This document shows, in pieces, positions 42,211-51,597 of a stretch of 64,000 nucleotides of DNA. This DNA is from Salinibacter sp. 10B. GTDB taxonomy: Bacteria; Bacteroidota; Rhodothermia; Rhodothermales; Salinibacteraceae. The notes beneath the pieces were generated by a model that worked only from the letters and a program-made list of their open reading frames with translations, had not been told where the DNA came from and ran no database searches. The position numbers were made by a program, and so were the translations under genes. Each line of letters starts with the position of its first letter. Position 1 is the first letter of the stretch. The stretch is taken from the NCBI RefSeq assembly GCF_002954405.1, contig NZ_MQWC01000004.1, positions 1-64,000 on the forward strand. Reading direction: 5' to 3'.

Positions 42211-44823
42211 ATGATCTATCTACGGTCGTCCGTCGTCTTCGTCGCTTTGGCGGTTTTGCTCGGAGGAGGGGTCTCCAGTCTACATGCCCAAGAGCGCCCG
42301 AAAGCCATCGGGCAACTCCAGACGCGCTCACTTGCCCCTTCGGTGATTCAGACGGCAGAGAAGTCGGTGTGGGGGAGTCGGCAGAAGGACGGGGAGCAAG
42401 GGCCAATGGCAAAGATTGGGTTGGAGCTGGCGCTTTTGTACCACCAGTACCAGGCGGAAGGGCCCAGTGGAATTCGGCGTCTGCGGGAATCGCGGGAGCG
42501 GTCCAAGCGCGCCTCCGATCCGCGGTCCGTCCGAAGTCGGGTCCGGTCTCCGATCGCCGCCAGCGGGCGCACCGTGATCGTAGAGGCCCTATCGAACGGA
42601 GAGGGCACAACGCTACTCAGCGATCTCCGACGGCTTGGGCTGGAACGCGGGGCGGCGATGGGGAGACTCGTATCAGGACGGCTGCCCATCTCTGCTCTTC
42701 GGGAGGCGGCGGGGCTCTCTACACTGCGAGGCATGGTGCCATCGTACGCTCGGAGCCACGCGGGCAGCGTAGGGTCGGAGGCCGACACCGCCCATGCGGC
42801 CTATCGCGTCCGATCGACCTTCAATCTAGATGGTAGCGGCCAAAAGGTATGTGCTCTTTCCGATAGCTACAATCAGAGCAGCTCGGCTGCCACGACGGCA
42901 GAGGACGACATCCAGTCGGGGGATTTGCCCGGCGAGGGAAATCCGCAGGGCAACACGCAAGCCGTTGACGTGCTGGACGACGATTATGGGGGATCTCCTG
43001 CTCCCACGGATGAGGGCCGTGCTATGCTCCAGCTCATTCACGACATTGCGCCCGGGGCCACGCTGGGCTTCCATACTGCGTTTGGGGGACTTGCCGATTT
43101 TGCGAATGGGATCCTGGAGCTTGCGAACCCCAATAAAGGGGATTGCGACGTGATTGTGGACGATGTGGGGTATGCGGTAGAGCCGTTTTATCAAGACGGT
43201 ATTCTTGCCAATGCTGTAGATGAAGCCGTCCAGACGTACGACGCTGCCTACTTCTCCTCGGCGGGAAATGACGGTCGGAATGCCTATCAGGCCCCCTTTC
43301 GCGACTCTGGAAACCCGGGTGTTCTCAGCGACGATGCCGTGGCCCACGACTTTGCCGAGGGGGCCGCGGTGGACACGCTCCAGCAGGTGACGGTGGCGCC
43401 GGGCGGGACGTTCCGGATCTTTACGCTGCAATGGACGGATCCGTCCGGGGTCGTGGAGGGCTCGGCGGGCCCGGACACCGATCTCGATGTCGCCATCCTA
43501 GACGATACGTTGGGCGTGGTGGCAAAGTCCGAAAATCAAAACATCGATTCCGGCTTTCCGGTGGAGAGTCTGGAGTTTTCGAACGCGGGCGAGATTGATA
43601 CCGATGAGGATGGTGTGGCGGATTCGACCTTTCATCTGGTCATTGAGAAAGCCGCCGGCCCCGATCCCGATGAGGTCCGGTACATCTATTCGGGGAGTCA
43701 GTACAGCATTGATCAGTACGATACGTTAGGGGCGACGATCTACGGGCATCCGAAGGCAGAGGGGGCTATGGCCGTGGCGGCGGCTCCGTTTTTCTATACG
43801 CCGGCCTACGTTAGCGTCGACGCCCCGTTTCTGGAATCCTTCTCGTCGAAGGGGGGCATTCCGATTCTTTTTGATCAGACCGGAAACCGGATTTCTCCTG
43901 TGGATCGGGAAAAGCCGGACGTGACGGGAGCTGATGCCATCGACAACACCTTCTTCGGCAACGACCTACAATTTCCCTCTGACTCGCCGATTGGGGGCGT
44001 CGATTCGGATCCGCACCCCAATTTCTTCGGCACGTCGGCGGCCGCGCCGAACATCGCAGCGATCGCGGCTCTCATCCGACAGTCGCGTCCGTCTCTTTCG
44101 TACCAGGAGGTCTACAATTCCCTGCGGTCCGGGACGCAGGACATTACGCAGCGGATCACCCGGGAGGGAGAGCTCCAGGACATCGGAGAAGGGAGAGATC
44201 CCTGGAGCGGGACCGGGTTTGTGCTGGCGGAAGAAGCAGTGCCGCCTCCCCGCACGCTGCAAATTGTGAATCTTGCGGCGGACGGAACCCTTTCGTCTCG
44301 GAACGAGGCCACGTTGGAGCTCAGCTGGAGCCTGGTTGGAGAGGGGCAGGTGGACGCATTTCTGATCGAGCGTCAATTTTTCGATGGCCCCTTTACGGAG
44401 CAGACAACCGTCACGCCGGACGGGGAGAGGCAGTTTTCCAATAGCATCGAGAATTTGCCGCCCGGCAAGCACACGTTTCGAATCACAGCGGTGCGGAACG
44501 ACAGCGTCATCACGACCAGCACCACGGAGAGAATTTTGCAGGCGGGAGGCCCGAATGTGATGCTTTACCCCAATCCGTTTCGGGAGCGGACGAATGTGTC
44601 CGTCACGCTTCCCTCGAACGGAGGGCCGGAAGAGGTGCGCGTTAGTGTCTATGACGCCCTGGGGCGGCGGGTGGCCACCCCCGTTGAGGCACGGTCTGTG
44701 GACGCGACGCAGTCGATTACGCTTACCCCCTCAGAGCTTGGCATTTCCGGGGCCGGAATGTACTTCTTCCGAGTGAAAGGAGAGTCATTCACTCGAACGG
44801 TTCAAGGCGTGTACAGTCCCTGA
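42211..44823 (+). CDS. Secreted S8/sedolisin-like peptidase with T9SS sorting domain
   Basis: 870 residues from ATG 42211, set by the signal peptide (IYLRSSVVFVALAVLLGGG..., ending LHAQ). The subtilisin-like fold runs from about residue 205 to 650. Asp218 is in VCALSDSYN; the usual HGT His position holds Glu268 in DEGRAMLQLIHDIAPG; the oxyanion Asn is in FSSAGNDGRNAY; and Ser609 is in GTSAAAPNIAA. This gives an Asp-Glu-Ser set, as in sedolisins (S53) or related S8 outliers, instead of Asp-His-Ser. A fibronectin-like stretch and a T9SS sorting domain (LYPNPFRERTN, VYDALGRRV, GMYFFRVKGES) follow. It should be exported through T9SS and act outside the cell, probably in degrading protein. Confidence 0.88.
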   Translation: MIYLRSSVVFVALAVLLGGGVSSLHAQERPKAIGQLQTRSLAPSVIQTAEKSVWGSRQKDGEQGPMAKIGLELALLYHQYQAEGPSGIRRLRESRERSKRASDPRSVRSRVRSPIAASGRTVIVEALSNGEGTTLLSDLRRLGLERGAAMGRLVSGRLPISALREAAGLSTLRGMVPSYARSHAGSVGSEADTAHAAYRVRSTFNLDGSGQKVCALSDSYNQSSSAATTAEDDIQSGDLPGEGNPQGNTQAVDVLDDDYGGSPAPTDEGRAMLQLIHDIAPGATLGFHTAFGGLADFANGILELANPNKGDCDVIVDDVGYAVEPFYQDGILANAVDEAVQTYDAAYFSSAGNDGRNAYQAPFRDSGNPGVLSDDAVAHDFAEGAAVDTLQQVTVAPGGTFRIFTLQWTDPSGVVEGSAGPDTDLDVAILDDTLGVVAKSENQNIDSGFPVESLEFSNAGEIDTDEDGVADSTFHLVIEKAAGPDPDEVRYIYSGSQYSIDQYDTLGATIYGHPKAEGAMAVAAAPFFYTPAYVSVDAPFLESFSSKGGIPILFDQTGNRISPVDREKPDVTGADAIDNTFFGNDLQFPSDSPIGGVDSDPHPNFFGTSAAAPNIAAIAALIRQSRPSLSYQEVYNSLRSGTQDITQRITREGELQDIGEGRDPWSGTGFVLAEEAVPPPRTLQIVNLAADGTLSSRNEATLELSWSLVGEGQVDAFLIERQFFDGPFTEQTTVTPDGERQFSNSIENLPPGKHTFRITAVRNDSVITTSTTERILQAGGPNVMLYPNPFRERTNVSVTLPSNGGPEEVRVSVYDALGRRVATPVEARSVDATQSITLTPSELGISGAGMYFFRVKGESFTRTVQGVYSP

Positions 44824-44863
44824 CCGGAGGGGCTGACATGTGAGGAGCCGGGGGGAAGAGGCG

Positions 44864-47575
44864 TTATTCCACTTCATCCACCGCGTCGCTGGCGGCGTCC
44901 TCGTCCATCTCGCCGTTTTGGGCAGAGGCGTCGTCCTCCGATGCGGCCTCCTCGGTGTTCTCTGCCTCCTCAGTGTCTCGGACCCGGGTCACGTCGGCGA
45001 TGCGGTCGCCATCCTTGAGGTTGATCACGCGCACGCCCTGCGTGTTGCGGCCCATGGTGCTGATCTCTTCGACCCGTGTACGGATCATGATGCCGTTCAC
45101 GGTGATGATCATCAGATCTTCGCTGCCGTAGACGCCCTTGATGGCCACGAGGTTGCCTGTACGCTCGGTGCGGTTAAGGGTGATGAGACCCTTTCCACCT
45201 CGTCCTTGCACCCGATACTCGCTCAGGGACGTCCGTTTGCCGTATCCATTTTCGGCGACGGCCAATACATCCATTTCCTCGCTGGCATCCGGGGGAACCG
45301 AGATCATGCCCACCATCTCCTGGTCGCCGGGCAGCTTCATGCCGCGGACGCCGCGGGTGTTGCGGCCCATGGGACGCGCGTCGTTCTCATCGAAGTGGAC
45401 AGCCCGTCCGCCCGATGAGGCCACGACCACGGTGTGGTCGCCCCCGGTGAGGGAGGCCTCAATCAGCTCGTCGCCCTCATCAATCTTAATGCCGATGATG
45501 CCGTTGGAGCGGGGGCGGCTGTAGGCTTCCAGGGCCGTCTTCTTGACCATGCCTTGTCGCGTGGCGGCCAGCACGTAGTGGCTGTTGAGGAAGTCCTCGT
45601 CTTCAAAGTCGTCCTTGCTCACGCTAATGACGGTTCGAACGCGGTCGTCGGCGTCAATGTCGATGAGTTGACGAATGGACCGCCCTTTGGCCGTGCGGCT
45701 ACCCTCCGGGATTTCAAAGGGCCGCAACCAGAAGCATTGTCCCTTGTCGGTAAAGAGGAGGAGGACGTCGTGGGAGTGACAGACGTACAGGTGCTCGATG
45801 AAGTCGTCCTCACGCTTGCCGGTGCCCCGCATACCGACCCCACCGCGGCCTTGTGTGCGGTAAGTGTCGATGGGCGTGCGCTTGGTGAGGCCCTGGTGCG
45901 TGATGGTGACAACGACGTGCTCGCGTTCAATCAAGTCCTCGATGATGATGTCGTCGCCGCCGGTGTAATCGATCTCCGTGCGGCGCTCGTCGTCGAATCG
46001 CTCCTTGACCTTTAGCAACTCCTCTTTGATGAGCTCCATCCGGCGCTCCTTGCTATCGAGCAGATGCTGGAGCTCTTTGATCTTGTCGATGATGTCCTCG
46101 TATTCGCCGATGATCTTTTCCCGCTCCATCCCCGTCAGGCGGCTCAGGCGGAGGCGAAGGATGGCATTGGCCTGATCCTCCGTGAGCCAGTGGCCTTCCT
46201 CCGGCTGCTGAACGAGTTTCTCGTACTCGTCGCCGAGAAGCTTCTGGACCGTATCCTGCGTGCGGTCGGCCTCCACAGGCGGCTCAAGAGGAACATTGAG
46301 CTCGCGGAGGTCCGGTTTGGAGAGCGTCTCCGGGTAGCGGCCCCGGCGAAGGTTTTGGCGGGCCGCGTCGGTGTCGGGCGAATGGCGGATGATGGCAATG
46401 ACGGCGTCGAGGTGGTCGAGCGCGAGGGTCAGGCCCTCCAAGATGTGCGCCCGGTCCTGGGCCTGCTTCAGATCGTACTCCGTGCGACGCACCACAATCT
46501 CGTGCCGGTGGTCCACGTAGTGCCGGATGGCGTCTTTGAGGTCGACCACCTTCGGTCGCCCGTTCACCAGCGCCACCATATTGACGCCGAACGTGTCCTG
46601 CAGGCGGGAATGCTTATAGACCTGATTCTTGACGATCTCCGCGTTGGCGTCGCGCTTCAGCTCAATGACGATGCGCAGGCCGTCGCGGTCGCTCTCGTCG
46701 CGCAGGTCGGCGATGCCCTCGATGCGGTCTGCCCGGACCCGGTCGGCGATGCGTTCAACTTCCCGACTCTTGTTGACCTGGTACGGCATCTCCGTCACCA
46801 CCAACGCGCGCCGGCCGCTGCGCACCTCTTCTTCATGCATCTTCGCACGCATCACAACCCGTCCCCGGCCCGAGTGGTAGGCGTTGTAAACGCCCTGATA
46901 GCCGTAGATAATGCCCCCGGTCGGAAAGTCCGGCGCCGGGAGGTGCTCCATCAAATCGTCGATCTCGATTTCCGGATCGTCGATGTAGGCCACCGTGGCG
47001 TCGATCGTCTCGCCCAAGTTGTGGGGGGGGATCTTGGTGGCCATCCCCACAGCGATGCCGTCCGCTCCGTTCACCAGCATGTTGGGGAACGCCGCCGGCA
47101 ACACAACGGGCTCCTCCATCGTCCCGTCGAAGTTTTCCTGCGTGTCGACGGTCTCCTTGCCGATGTCGTGCAGCATCTGCTCGGCGATGCGCGTCATGCG
47201 GGCCTCGGTGTAACGCATGGCTGCTGCCGAGTCGCCATCGATCGAGCCGAAGTTGCCCTGCCCGTCGGCCAGGGGATAGCGCATGGAAAATTCCTGAGCC
47301 ATCCGCACAAGCGTGTCGTACACCGACGAATCTCCGTGCGGATGGTACTTTCCGAGTACCTCCCCGACGATACGAGCACTTTTCTTGTAGTTGGCCCCCT
47401 GTGTGAGGCCGAGTTCGTGCATGCCGTAGAGCACGCGACGGTGTACTGGCTTGAGCCCGTCGCGCACGTCAGGCAGCGCGCGGCTCACGATGACGGACAT
47501 CGAGTAGTCGATGTAGGAGGACTTCATCTCCTCCTCGATGTTAATGGGGATAACGCGGCTGTCGTCCGCTTCCAT
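44864..47575 (-). CDS. gyrA: DNA gyrase subunit A
   Basis: 903 residues from ATG 47575 ([35 protein letters not shown]); an upstream extension to 47641 lacks family sequence. The quinolone-pocket segment is [15 protein letters not shown], with Ser at the E. coli 83 position and Asp at the 87 position, so no known resistance change is seen. The catalytic Tyr is in [10 protein letters not shown]. The C-terminal beta-pinwheel carries QGRGGKG as its GyrA box. An acidic tail follows ([14 protein letters not shown]...), unusually rich in Asp/Glu, as expected in a halophile. With GyrB it introduces negative supercoils. It converges on the S8-like gene with a 40-bp gap. Confidence 0.97.
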   Translation of the reverse strand: MEADDSRVIPINIEEEMKSSYIDYSMSVIVSRALPDVRDGLKPVHRRVLYGMHELGLTQGANYKKSARIVGEVLGKYHPHGDSSVYDTLVRMAQEFSMRYPLADGQGNFGSIDGDSAAAMRYTEARMTRIAEQMLHDIGKETVDTQENFDGTMEEPVVLPAAFPNMLVNGADGIAVGMATKIPPHNLGETIDATVAYIDDPEIEIDDLMEHLPAPDFPTGGIIYGYQGVYNAYHSGRGRVVMRAKMHEEEVRSGRRALVVTEMPYQVNKSREVERIADRVRADRIEGIADLRDESDRDGLRIVIELKRDANAEIVKNQVYKHSRLQDTFGVNMVALVNGRPKVVDLKDAIRHYVDHRHEIVVRRTEYDLKQAQDRAHILEGLTLALDHLDAVIAIIRHSPDTDAARQNLRRGRYPETLSKPDLRELNVPLEPPVEADRTQDTVQKLLGDEYEKLVQQPEEGHWLTEDQANAILRLRLSRLTGMEREKIIGEYEDIIDKIKELQHLLDSKERRMELIKEELLKVKERFDDERRTEIDYTGGDDIIIEDLIEREHVVVTITHQGLTKRTPIDTYRTQGRGGVGMRGTGKREDDFIEHLYVCHSHDVLLLFTDKGQCFWLRPFEIPEGSRTAKGRSIRQLIDIDADDRVRTVISVSKDDFEDEDFLNSHYVLAATRQGMVKKTALEAYSRPRSNGIIGIKIDEGDELIEASLTGGDHTVVVASSGGRAVHFDENDARPMGRNTRGVRGMKLPGDQEMVGMISVPPDASEEMDVLAVAENGYGKRTSLSEYRVQGRGGKGLITLNRTERTGNLVAIKGVYGSEDLMIITVNGIMIRTRVEEISTMGRNTQGVRVINLKDGDRIADVTRVRDTEEAENTEEAASEDDASAQNGEMDEDAASDAVDEVE

Positions 47576-47930
47576 GCTCCGAAGGGGGCTTCGTGAAAGA
47601 GCGTGAACAGAGGGGGGTGGCGTGCTGCGCATGGCGCACACACATCCCTACCAAGGTAGGGGTCGGGTGGCAGAAGTGCCACCGCCAGGGTGGGGGGAAG
47701 GGAGGCCTCTGCTTTGAAAAATACGGGAGGAGATCTTTGAGGAAGCGTGGGCCCGAAGCGTACCGGCAAAGAGAGGGGGGACTCATCCAAATACTCATGG
47801 CGGCGGCGCAATGCGATCGTAGATTCGTCGGGCGAAAGAGCGCACGTGTACGGGTCCCTTGGGGGAGAGGCTCGATTGGATCCGAGGCGTATACGACCGT
47901 TCCCCTGCCTACCAAAGTAATTTTGGGCTC
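47576..47930. promoter_or_regulatory. gyrA leader region with two palindromes
   Basis: Two symmetric sequences lie between gyrA (minus) and the small + gene. CCCTACC-AA-GGTAGGG is at 47646-47661, and the GGTGGCA/TGCCACC hairpin spans 47666-47683. They are about 70-110 bp before the gyrA start on its strand. They could be a protein-binding site, a transcript hairpin or both. Confidence 0.45.
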
Positions 47931-48179
47931 ATGGTCCTAACGATCGCATTTCGCGCGCCCTCTCGCACGGAGCTCTCCGCGGAACTGAATCTCCACGAGC
48001 GGTGCTTCGGGACTGTCCCATCCGCGGTGGTAGAAGCCATCATTCGAGACTTTGCGGCGTACCACAGCAACCTGCCTACTTGCGACCAGCGAGAGCTGTA
48101 TCGCTATGAGGCGAGCGGGGAGGAGAGAGTCCTGGCCGTGGATTTTGAGGAGGTGATCGCCATCATCACCGAAGATTGA
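47931..48179 (+). CDS. Hypothetical protein, 82 aa
   Basis: A small acidic protein from ATG 47931; the frame is open further upstream to 47859, but that part overlaps a low-complexity leader. The body is predicted helical (SRTELSAELNLHERCFGTVPSAVVEAIIRDFAAYHS) and ends AVDFEEVIAIITED. I do not recognise a family. It has no signal peptide or TM segment. A TAATTTTG sequence (matching the Bacteroidota -7 box TAnnTTTG) lies at 47918-47925, only 5 bases before the ATG, so a leaderless or very short-leader transcript is possible. It is a weak gene call. Confidence 0.5.
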   Translation: MVLTIAFRAPSRTELSAELNLHERCFGTVPSAVVEAIIRDFAAYHSNLPTCDQRELYRYEASGEERVLAVDFEEVIAIITED

Positions 48180-48488
48180 ACGGTGGTATTCATGGCATGA
48201 AGGTGATATCCATCTCAAGAATGGAATCTTTGCACGTCCTCAACGCGTGAAGCGCATTCCGCTTCCGTAGTCGTGTAACAAGACCCCCATCTCAGGAGTC
48301 TAAAAGTTCAGCGGGGCATCCAGGGTCCGATGCGGACGTGCGGTCTAGTCCTGCTCACCTGATCGACGGGGAAACCTGAGTCGGTGCCGATCGTCATGGC
48401 ACCGATCCATCCGTCCGACATTTTGCTTCCGAGCACGGCATTGCTCTGCTCGGGCGCTCGGCTTTCTTGGCAACGACTTTTTCCTGCT
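48180..48488. other. Intergenic region, nothing recognised
   Basis: This 309-bp stretch precedes the DsbD-like gene on the + strand. A reading frame crosses it, but it continues the downstream gene upstream of its signal peptide and is unlikely to be translated. No repeat or terminator is evident. Confidence 0.5.
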
Positions 48489-50681
48489 ATGGTCCCTCGT
48501 CGTCTCTCGATGTCCATGTTGTTCGCCGCGCTCATGCTGTTGGGAGCGGCAGGCGTCCCTGTGGATGCAGATGCGCAGTCGTCTGACGACCCCAGTCCAC
48601 ACAGCGAGGCCGCGCTCGTGAGCGATGTGTCGGCGATTGCGCCCGGAGAGCCCTTTACCGTGGCCCTGCGGCTCCGGATGGAGAAGGGCTGGCATAGCTA
48701 CTGGAAAAATCCCGGGGATTCGGGGGAGCCCACCTCCGTCGATTGGGCAGTGCCGGAGGGCTTCGCGGTGGGGGACATTCAGTGGCCGTATCCGCACCGC
48801 GTCCCGTTCGGCCCGATGACAAGCTACGGCTATTCCGATGAGGTAGTGTTGCCATTCACCGTAACGCCGCCGGAGACGCTTGCCCCCGGCTCCCGCGTGA
48901 CCCTGAAAGGCGAAGCCAACTGGCTGATTTGTGCGGACATTTGTCTGCCCGCCAAGGCGGATGTGCAGACGACGCTCTCCGTAGCGGAGGCTCCGAGGCC
49001 GAGCCCAGAGGCGTCGGTCATTGCGAAGGCCGAGTCGAAGCAGCCCCGATCCGTGGATGGATGGACGGTGCAGGCGGCGCGAAGCAGTGGAAGCTACACG
49101 CTGGCCCTAACGTCGCCTGCCGGTCATGAGCCCAGTCTGAAGGGAGCCTATTTCTTTCCCGCGCAGGAAGAGGTGCTTGACCACGCGGCCCCTCAGCCGG
49201 TATCTCGGGCCGACGATACGCATCTCATTACCCTTCAGCAGTCGTCCTATGCAGAAGAGCCCTCCGACAGCCTTCGGGGGGTGGTGGTTGCGCCAGATGG
49301 GGAAACCTGGGACGCAGCCGGCGAGGTCCGCGCCCTGCGTGTGAACGTCCCCGTCGATTCGACACTCTCTGGCATTGACGTCGCATCGATGACGGCGGCG
49401 TCGACCGGGGGGAATGGGCTTTCGCTCCCATGGGCCCTGGCCTTTGCGTTTGCGGGCGGGCTTTTGCTCAATCTCATGCCCTGCGTTTTTCCAGTGATCT
49501 CAGTCAAAATTCTCGGCTTTGCCGAGCAGGCAGAGGAAGAGGAGCGCACAATCCGAACGCACGGAACCCTTTTCGGCGTCGGGGTTCTCGTGTCGATGTG
49601 GGTTCTGGCGGGGATTCTTCTCGCTGTGCGGGCGGCCGGAAGCCAGGTGGGGTGGGGATTTCAGCTCCAGTCGCCCACGTTCATAGCACTGATGGCTTTG
49701 CTCTTTTTCGGCATCGGGCTGAATCTGCTCGGCTTGTTTGAGGTCGGCACTCGGCTGATGAGTTGGGGGGGGCGGCTTCAGACCCAAACGTCGAGCGATG
49801 GGCGTCTGGGAGCCTTCCTGACCGGCGTTCTCGCGACCGTGGTGGCCACGCCCTGCACGGCGCCCTTCATGGGAGCCGCGCTCGGGGTGGCACTGACCCT
49901 TTCCACAACGGGGGCGCTTCTCATCTTTACGAGTCTGGGAGTGGGCATGGCGGCGCCGTACGTAGGTCTGTCGATGGCCCCCCGGCTCCTGAAGGCGCTG
50001 CCGAAGCCAGGGGCCTGGATGGAGTCGCTGAAGCAATTCTTTGCCTTTCCGATGTTCGCGACGGCCATCTGGCTCGTGTGGGTCTTTGGTCAACAGACGG
50101 GGAATGGCGGCGTCGCGCTGCTGCTTTTTGGGCTTCTCCTGCTCGGCATGGCCGGATGGGTGGTGCACCGGTGGTCCGCATCGACGCTCTCTCAGCCCCT
50201 CACGGTCGTTACCCGCGGGCTCGTGACCTTGATGGTTGTTGGGGCCGTGGCGGCTGGCGTCATTGGCGCCGGCTACGACCGACCGGCAACCGCCTCGTCG
50301 TCGGATTCTTCGTCTGCCGCGTCGTCGGAGCAGTGGACGCCCTTTTCTCCGCAAACGGTACAGGAGTTTCGTGCGGAGGGACGACCGGTGTTCGTTGACT
50401 TCACGGCGGCGTGGTGTCTTACGTGTCAGGTGAACGAGCGCACCGTGCTGAACACCGACGCGGTGCAATCGGCATTCCGGAAACGGAATGTGGCCCTCGT
50501 AAAAGCGGACTGGACGAATCGCGATCCCCAGATCACGAAGGCCCTGGAGTCGCATGGCCGAAGTGGTGTGCCGGTGTATGTGCTGTATCCTGGAGACGGC
50601 TCCGGTCCCACGCTCCTCCCTGAGGTCCTGACACAGGACATCGTCCTGAACGCACTTGAAAAACTTCCGTCCTCCTCCTAG
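48489..50681 (+). CDS. Thiol:disulfide interchange protein, DsbD/ScsB-like
   Basis: 730 residues from ATG 48489, set by the signal peptide (VPRRLSMSMLFAALMLLGAAG..., ending DADAQ). The N-terminal domain (about 40-270) has WHSYWKNPGDSGEP and LICADICLP, as in periplasmic DsbD-like reductase domains. About eight TM helices (about 320-610) carry paired Cys in LMPCVFPVISVKILGF and VVATPCTAPFMGAALG. The C-terminal thioredoxin domain has WCLTC in FVDFTAAWCLTCQVNE. Electrons pass from cytoplasmic thioredoxin through the membrane Cys pair to periplasmic thiols, for disulfide repair, cytochrome maturation or peroxide and copper resistance. A thioredoxin-fold protein gene follows 88 bp later on the same strand and may be a partner. 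Confidence 0.92.
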   Translation: MVPRRLSMSMLFAALMLLGAAGVPVDADAQSSDDPSPHSEAALVSDVSAIAPGEPFTVALRLRMEKGWHSYWKNPGDSGEPTSVDWAVPEGFAVGDIQWPYPHRVPFGPMTSYGYSDEVVLPFTVTPPETLAPGSRVTLKGEANWLICADICLPAKADVQTTLSVAEAPRPSPEASVIAKAESKQPRSVDGWTVQAARSSGSYTLALTSPAGHEPSLKGAYFFPAQEEVLDHAAPQPVSRADDTHLITLQQSSYAEEPSDSLRGVVVAPDGETWDAAGEVRALRVNVPVDSTLSGIDVASMTAASTGGNGLSLPWALAFAFAGGLLLNLMPCVFPVISVKILGFAEQAEEEERTIRTHGTLFGVGVLVSMWVLAGILLAVRAAGSQVGWGFQLQSPTFIALMALLFFGIGLNLLGLFEVGTRLMSWGGRLQTQTSSDGRLGAFLTGVLATVVATPCTAPFMGAALGVALTLSTTGALLIFTSLGVGMAAPYVGLSMAPRLLKALPKPGAWMESLKQFFAFPMFATAIWLVWVFGQQTGNGGVALLLFGLLLLGMAGWVVHRWSASTLSQPLTVVTRGLVTLMVVGAVAAGVIGAGYDRPATASSSDSSSAASSEQWTPFSPQTVQEFRAEGRPVFVDFTAAWCLTCQVNERTVLNTDAVQSAFRKRNVALVKADWTNRDPQITKALESHGRSGVPVYVLYPGDGSGPTLLPEVLTQDIVLNALEKLPSSS

Positions 50682-50769
50682 GGACTGGGGGCCACGACAG
50701 ATTCCGCACGAATCGGCATTCTTTCATCGAGTTGCGCACCCTTTTTCTGACATACACCCCAGTATTTCC

Positions 50770-51405
50770 ATGAACACCTTTTGTCGTACGAGTCTTACGT
50801 TCGCTTTTGCCCTCCTTCTTCTGACGGTTGCCCCGTTGACCGTCTCGGCCCAGAAGGCCGAGGTTGGGGAGCAGGCGCCCAACTTTACGCTTCCGGACAC
50901 TGAAGGGGAGAAGCACAGTCTTGCTCAGTACGAGGGCAAGTATGTAGTGCTGGAGTGGTTGAATTTCGGGTGTCCGTTTGTTGGCAAGCACTACGGCAGT
51001 GGCAATATGCAGAAGCTGCAGGAGACCTACACCGACAAGGGTGTTGTGTGGCTTTCAATTGTATCGTCGGCTGAGGGCAAGCAGGGATACTATCCGCCCA
51101 AAGAGATGAAGGCCCAAAAGAAAAAGCACAACGGGAACATGACGGCCATTCTTATGGACCCGGCCGGAGAGGTCGGTCGCACGTACGGCGCGAAGGTCAC
51201 GCCGCACATGTACGTCATCAGTCCGGAGGGCGAGTTGCTGTACAAAGGGGGCATCGACGATAAGCCCACCACGGACGAAGCGGACATCAAGGGGGCAAAG
51301 AATTACGTCAGAAATGCTCTGAATCAGGCCATGAATGGAAAGGAGGTGGATCCGAACACGGCCCAGCCCTACGGCTGCACGGTGAAGTATGCGTCGTCCA
51401 TGTAA
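50770..51405 (+). CDS. Exported redoxin/AhpC-TSA-like thioredoxin-fold protein
   Basis: 211 residues from ATG 50770, set by the signal peptide (FCRTSLTFAFALLLLTVAPLTVSAQ). The thioredoxin-like domain starts VGEQAPNFTLPDTEGEKHSL. The active-site region is VLEWLNFGCPFVGKHYGSGN, with a single Cys in the peroxiredoxin-like position, and KVTPHMYVISPEGEL holds the cis-Pro. A second Cys lies near the C-terminus (QPYGCTVKY), possibly a resolving Cys. Proteins of this type are common in Bacteroidota and planctomycetes. It is periplasmic, and its electrons could come from the DsbD-like protein encoded 88 bp upstream. A strong terminator follows. Confidence 0.88.
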   Translation: MNTFCRTSLTFAFALLLLTVAPLTVSAQKAEVGEQAPNFTLPDTEGEKHSLAQYEGKYVVLEWLNFGCPFVGKHYGSGNMQKLQETYTDKGVVWLSIVSSAEGKQGYYPPKEMKAQKKKHNGNMTAILMDPAGEVGRTYGAKVTPHMYVISPEGELLYKGGIDDKPTTDEADIKGAKNYVRNALNQAMNGKEVDPNTAQPYGCTVKYASSM

Positions 51406-51432
51406 GGAGACACCCTCCTCGAACATACAAAA

Positions 51433-51468
51433 CCGCCCGTCCGGCACAGTCCGGCGGGCGGTTTTTTT
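51433..51468 (+). terminator. Rho-independent terminator after the redoxin gene
   Basis: CCGCCCGTCCGG (51433-51444) pairs with TCCGGCGGGCGG across a short loop to 51461 and is followed by seven T at 51462-51468. It is 28 bp past the stop codon. Confidence 0.93.
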
Positions 51469-51597
51469 GGTATGGTGTCCGACGGTCGAGGACGGAGCCA
51501 ACTCCAAAACGGCAGTACACGTCTCTCTGAGGCGAATCCCGTTCCGGGGATCCCGACATCGGGAGTTGGGGTGTGCATTATCCGATTGCCTGCGGTC

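Noticed and set aside
46064-47596. 510-codon open frame antisense to gyrA
   Set aside because: It lies fully inside gyrA on the other strand, has no family features and is explained by third-position G/C bias.
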